This document shows positions 12,654 through 14,367 of a stretch of DNA of 14,367 nt, one piece after another. The translations under genes and the position numbers were made by a program. The DNA comes from an uncultured Oscillospiraceae bacterium (GTDB lineage Bacteria > Bacillota > Clostridia > Oscillospirales > Acutalibacteraceae): NCBI GenBank assembly GCA_902478455.1, contig CABSLJ010000052.1:1-14367 (forward strand). Reading direction: 5' to 3'. The stretch's first letter is position 1, and every line of letters begins with the position of its first letter. The notes under the pieces were generated by a model. It had not been told where the DNA came from. It was given only the letters and a program-made list of their open reading frames with translations, and made no database searches.

Positions 12654-13702
12654 TATTTCTTCACCTGCCCTTGCAGTTCCAGTTCATCAAAGATGCTGAT
12701 CTTCTCGTATGCCTCTATATCGTAGGACGGTTTTCTGTCCTGAGACGACTGTTTGGAGCGCTTTTCCTGCCGCTCGGCCCGCGCCTGCTCAAGGGTATGC
12801 ACCCCTTCGCTCTGCCAGCGGCGGAGAATGCTGTCCGCATAACTGACGATGTATTTCCCCTTGGCGTCCACACACCGTTCATAGGCCTCACGGATGAGTT
12901 CAGGACCGAAATGCCACTCATTGACCCAGCGGTTGGTCGCCTCATCTTCTCTGGACGTCGGGGAACGTTGTTCCATGCCGATGGTTTTGAGCACCAGCGA
13001 CCAGGCCTTTTTCCGTTCGCCCAGACTGCGGATTTTCTGTTCGGCCTTCTCGTGTGAGTCGATCTCCTCCTCCGCCCAGGAGATGGCCACCTTCTCAATG
13101 TACCGCATGCTTCCCTTGCCGATGCTGACGGCGTACTGCAGCAGCATCACAATGACGTCCACGGGGAGTCCGTCGTTTTCGTGGATGAGCACCAGCGTCG
13201 CGGCGTCGCCGCCCGAAATCGGCCGTCCGAGTATGACCTGCGCCTCCTGCATTAAGAAGGAAAGCTCCTGTGACTCCCCCACCCGGCGCGCCACATAGGC
13301 GCTGTCCGGCTTCTGGGGGCGGGAAAGCGGGCGGGGACGGTGTTCCGCCGCATCGGAAGGCGGAGAAGACGGCGTTTCGGCCCGGCTCCGCACCGGGTAC
13401 GCCGCCGATGGCGTTGAAAGCTGCGTTCCGGCCGCGCCTGCCTGTGCGGGGACAATCGTATCCCCTGAAAAGGCCATCAGGCCGGTTTCCGCCCAATACT
13501 GCATGGCGTCGCGCACGTCGGCCGACTGCATGGACAGTGCGGTGGCGATGGTTTCCGCTTCAAAGGCTTCCCCCGCATGGCGCAGCATCCACAGCAGCAC
13601 CTTGAGCTGGGCGGCGCCGGCCAGCTTCAGGTGCCTGTCCACCACGGCGCTGGGCACGGCAAAGACGGAATTCCATCCTCCCAGATTGATTTGATAACTC
13701 AT
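12653..13702 (-). CDS. DnaD-domain primosome protein
   Basis: 349 residues from ATG 13702, supported by GGGG (13712-13715) 9 bases upstream; an ATG at 13717 directly abuts an AGGA and is less likely. An N-terminal winged-helix region (about 15-80) is joined by a Pro/Ser/Ala-rich linker (85-135) to two DnaD/DnaB_2 (DDBH2) domains. The first (about 145-230) ends in YIEKVAISW and the second (about 240-310) in KYIVSYADSILRRW, both fitting the YxxxIxxxW DNA-binding signature. DnaD proteins remodel DNA at oriC and stalled forks and recruit the helicase loader, which is encoded next in the same transcript. Two DDBH2 copies are common in clostridial members. The long leader holds a terminator-like hairpin and repeat-borne promoter boxes. 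Confidence 0.9.
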   Translation of the reverse strand: MSYQINLGGWNSVFAVPSAVVDRHLKLAGAAQLKVLLWMLRHAGEAFEAETIATALSMQSADVRDAMQYWAETGLMAFSGDTIVPAQAGAAGTQLSTPSAAYPVRSRAETPSSPPSDAAEHRPRPLSRPQKPDSAYVARRVGESQELSFLMQEAQVILGRPISGGDAATLVLIHENDGLPVDVIVMLLQYAVSIGKGSMRYIEKVAISWAEEEIDSHEKAEQKIRSLGERKKAWSLVLKTIGMEQRSPTSREDEATNRWVNEWHFGPELIREAYERCVDAKGKYIVSYADSILRRWQSEGVHTLEQARAERQEKRSKQSSQDRKPSYDIEAYEKISIFDELELQGQVKK

Positions 13703-13730
13703 TTTTTGTTTCCCCATTCCTGCGCTATCT

Positions 13731-13758
13731 CAAAAACAGGCCGCTTTCTCACGGCCGT
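13731..13758 (-). terminator. Terminator-like hairpin in the dnaD leader (possible attenuator)
   Basis: On the minus strand GGCCG (13752-13756) pairs with 13739-13743 around an eight-base loop, and the stem runs into GTTTTTG. It lies about 30 bases before the DnaD ATG, downstream of the repeat-borne -10 boxes, so transcripts from those must pass it. The stem is only five GC pairs (extendable by three A-T/G-C pairs across a bulge), so strength is modest. Confidence 0.4.
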
Positions 13759-13762
13759 TCCC

Positions 13763-13798
13763 TTATCGTCGCCGTATCCTGACGGTGAATGTTTGCAT
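13763..13798 (-). other. Possible 11-residue leader peptide
   Basis: ATG 13798 to TAA 13763 would encode MQTFTVRIRRR, with four Arg codons (AGG, CGG, CGA, CGA) just before the stop and the terminator-like hairpin directly after. AGGA lies 12 bases upstream of the ATG. This arrangement resembles translation-sensing attenuators, but an ORF this short can arise by chance. Confidence 0.18.
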
Positions 13799-13819
13799 TT
13801 CACATATGGTTCCTGGCTG

Positions 13820-13870
13820 CTCAGCCGCCGGGAATCTCTGATTTCCGCATGCAGCGTGAAATCATTATAG
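13820..13870. repeat. 51-bp direct repeat, copy 1
   Basis: Identical to 13951-14001 except one base (GCAGC here, GCGGC there). It contains GGGAATC-TCT-GATTTCC, which forms an inner hairpin, and ends in ATTATAG, which is a TATAAT box on the minus strand (13864-13869), facing dnaD. The outer left arm of the hairpin seen in copy 2 is missing, but GCTGC (13816-13820) can pair with GCAGC (13851-13855). Confidence 0.85.
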
Positions 13871-13942
13871 TAAGCATCTGCATCACCGAAAAGCAGGACA
13901 AACCGTCAACCCGCTCGAAAGCTGACGCTTCCCAGTTTGGTC

Positions 13943-14001
13943 AATGATTTCTCAGCCGCCGGGAATCTCTGATTTCCGCATGCGGCGTGAAATCATTATA
14001 G
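13943..14001. repeat. 51-bp direct repeat, copy 2, within a complete nested hairpin
   Basis: The repeat proper is 13951-14001. Here the hairpin is complete: AATGATTTC (13943-13951) pairs with GAAATCATT (13989-13997), GCCGC (13955-13959) with GCGGC (13982-13986), and GGGAATC (13961-13967) with GATTTCC (13971-13977, one G-T), leaving a three-base loop. The right arm carries a minus-strand TATAAT box. Confidence 0.85.
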
Positions 14002-14003
14002 CA
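13995..14003 (-). promoter_or_regulatory. Extended -10 promoter element at the edge of repeat copy 2
   Basis: The minus strand reads TGC-TATAAT (13995-14003), a full extended -10 box, pointing toward dnaD. No good -35 box is visible, which extended -10 promoters can do without. Transcription would begin inside the hairpin arm near 13988. It is the best promoter candidate for the dnaD pair. Confidence 0.45.
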
Positions 14004-14147
14004 CAATCAAGCCCGGTAAAAAAGCACAAAAGAAGCATGGAAATATTAGGGGAACCAACGAAAAATAAAAAAATGTTAAAATTCTGTAACCTTTTGCTCC
14101 TTCAGTGCGTTTTACTTAACAGAGATACAACGAAGGGAGCGCCGGCA

Positions 14148-14240
14148 ATGGGGAAGAAAAGATCGGTTTGTATTTGGACGTGGTGCGGTTTCGCCTGTGC
14201 TCTTCTGATGGTGATGGCCGTCTACGGACTGTTCCGCTAA
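14148..14240 (+). CDS. 30-residue single-span membrane protein
   Basis: ATG 14148 to TAA 14238-14240, with GAAGGGAG 9 bases upstream, an unusually good site for such a short frame. The peptide has a basic start (MGKKRS), a hydrophobic stretch of about 20 residues containing three Cys and two Trp (IWTWCGFACALLMVMAVYG) and ends LFR. It should sit in the membrane as one helix. I recognise no family. Such microproteins often modulate a membrane partner, but none can be named from context. The upstream region (14002-14147) is AT-rich and has no clear promoter beyond a possible TAAAAT. Confidence 0.6.
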   Translation: MGKKRSVCIWTWCGFACALLMVMAVYGLFR

Positions 14241-14260
14241 AGAAAAAAGCAAAAAAGGGC

Positions 14261-14290
14261 TTGACAGAAGCCGTCTATATGCCTTATAAT
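14261..14290 (+). promoter_or_regulatory. Promoter of tRNA-Gly
   Basis: A consensus TTGACA (14261-14266) and TATAAT (14285-14290) are separated by 18 bases, predicting a start near 14297, about 12 bases before the tRNA. Both hexamers are perfect, as expected for a stable-RNA promoter. Confidence 0.88.
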
Positions 14291-14308
14291 GATTCACGCA
14301 CCAAGCGT

Positions 14309-14367
14309 GCGGATGTAGCTCATCCGGTAGAGCGCCACCTTGCCAAGGTGGAGGTAGCGAGTTCGAG
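14309..14367 (+). tRNA. tRNA-Gly (anticodon GCC), cut by the window end
   Basis: The 5' acceptor strand GCGGATG starts at 14309, followed by a D-arm (GCTC, loop, GAGC) and an anticodon arm CCACC-TTGCCAA-GGTGG with GCC in the loop. The T-arm begins (GCGAG-TTCGAG) and the gene runs off the right edge, so the 3' acceptor strand is not seen. It reads GGC and GGU glycine codons. Confidence 0.92.

Noticed and set aside
13820..14001. CRISPR array
   Set aside because: Only two repeats of 51 bases with an 80-base gap, no further units and no cas genes.

Overview
The window reads as a stretch of chromosome from a fairly GC-rich clostridial Firmicute, most likely of the gut Oscillospirales/Ruminococcaceae kind. 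Three things point that way: a DnaD-domain protein next to a DnaC/DnaI-type helicase loader, a cohesin/dockerin pair with Big_2, Big_3 and SH3b surface modules, and AGGAGG-type ribosome binding sites. The lineage is inferred; no rRNA is present.

Layout. (1) 1-227 (+) is the end of an NADP-type glutamate dehydrogenase gene, facing a minus-strand Dph6-like PP-loop ATPase gene (341-1030) across a bidirectional terminator. (2) 1122-8442 (-) is the centrepiece, a three-gene operon read right to left. Its first gene encodes a secreted RCC1/Big_3/dockerin protein. Its second encodes a membrane-anchored cohesin protein with two cadherin-like domains. Its third encodes a 1016-residue secreted wall hydrolase with SH3b, peptidoglycan-binding, Big_2 and GH24 lysozyme domains. 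A good sigma-A promoter lies at 8591-8619, and just upstream is a direct repeat matching the published WalR consensus (TGTWAH-N5-TGTWAH). A terminator closes the operon at 1054-1092. (3) 8763-10721 (-) holds a GT4 glycosyltransferase and a metal-dependent cyclase-family hydrolase. (4) 11134-11352 (-) is a small XRE-type regulator with a palindrome over its putative -10 box. (5) 11658-13702 (-) is a DnaD-domain/DnaC-like replication-loading gene pair. Its long upstream region carries two copies of a 51-bp repeat able to form a hairpin, each with a TATAAT box, and a possible attenuator. (6) 14148-14240 (+) is a 30-residue single-span membrane protein. A strong promoter and a tRNA-Gly(GCC) gene, cut by the window end, follow.

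How the genes may work together. The dockerin of the RCC1 protein is the natural ligand for the cohesin made by the next gene, and the cohesin is tied to the membrane by a C-terminal helix. This would put an RCC1 beta-propeller on the cell surface. The co-transcribed lysozyme carries wall-binding modules but no dockerin. The operon therefore looks like a cell-envelope assembly, not a cellulose-degrading cellulosome: there is no cellulase, CBM or scaffoldin. The WalR-like box fits control by the wall-stress regulator. This is the most likely candidate for a little-described system here.

Stretches without genes over 300 bases are: 8443-8762 (structured leader, promoter, WalR-like box, then AT-rich sequence with poly-T tracts); 10722-11133 (weak promoter candidate and one strong hairpin); 11353-11657 (regulator promoter, palindrome, and the terminator of the helicase loader gene); and 13703-14147 (attenuator-like hairpin, repeats, and the leader of the small membrane protein). 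Large plus-strand open frames opposite the operon are antisense artefacts of GC-rich coding sequence.
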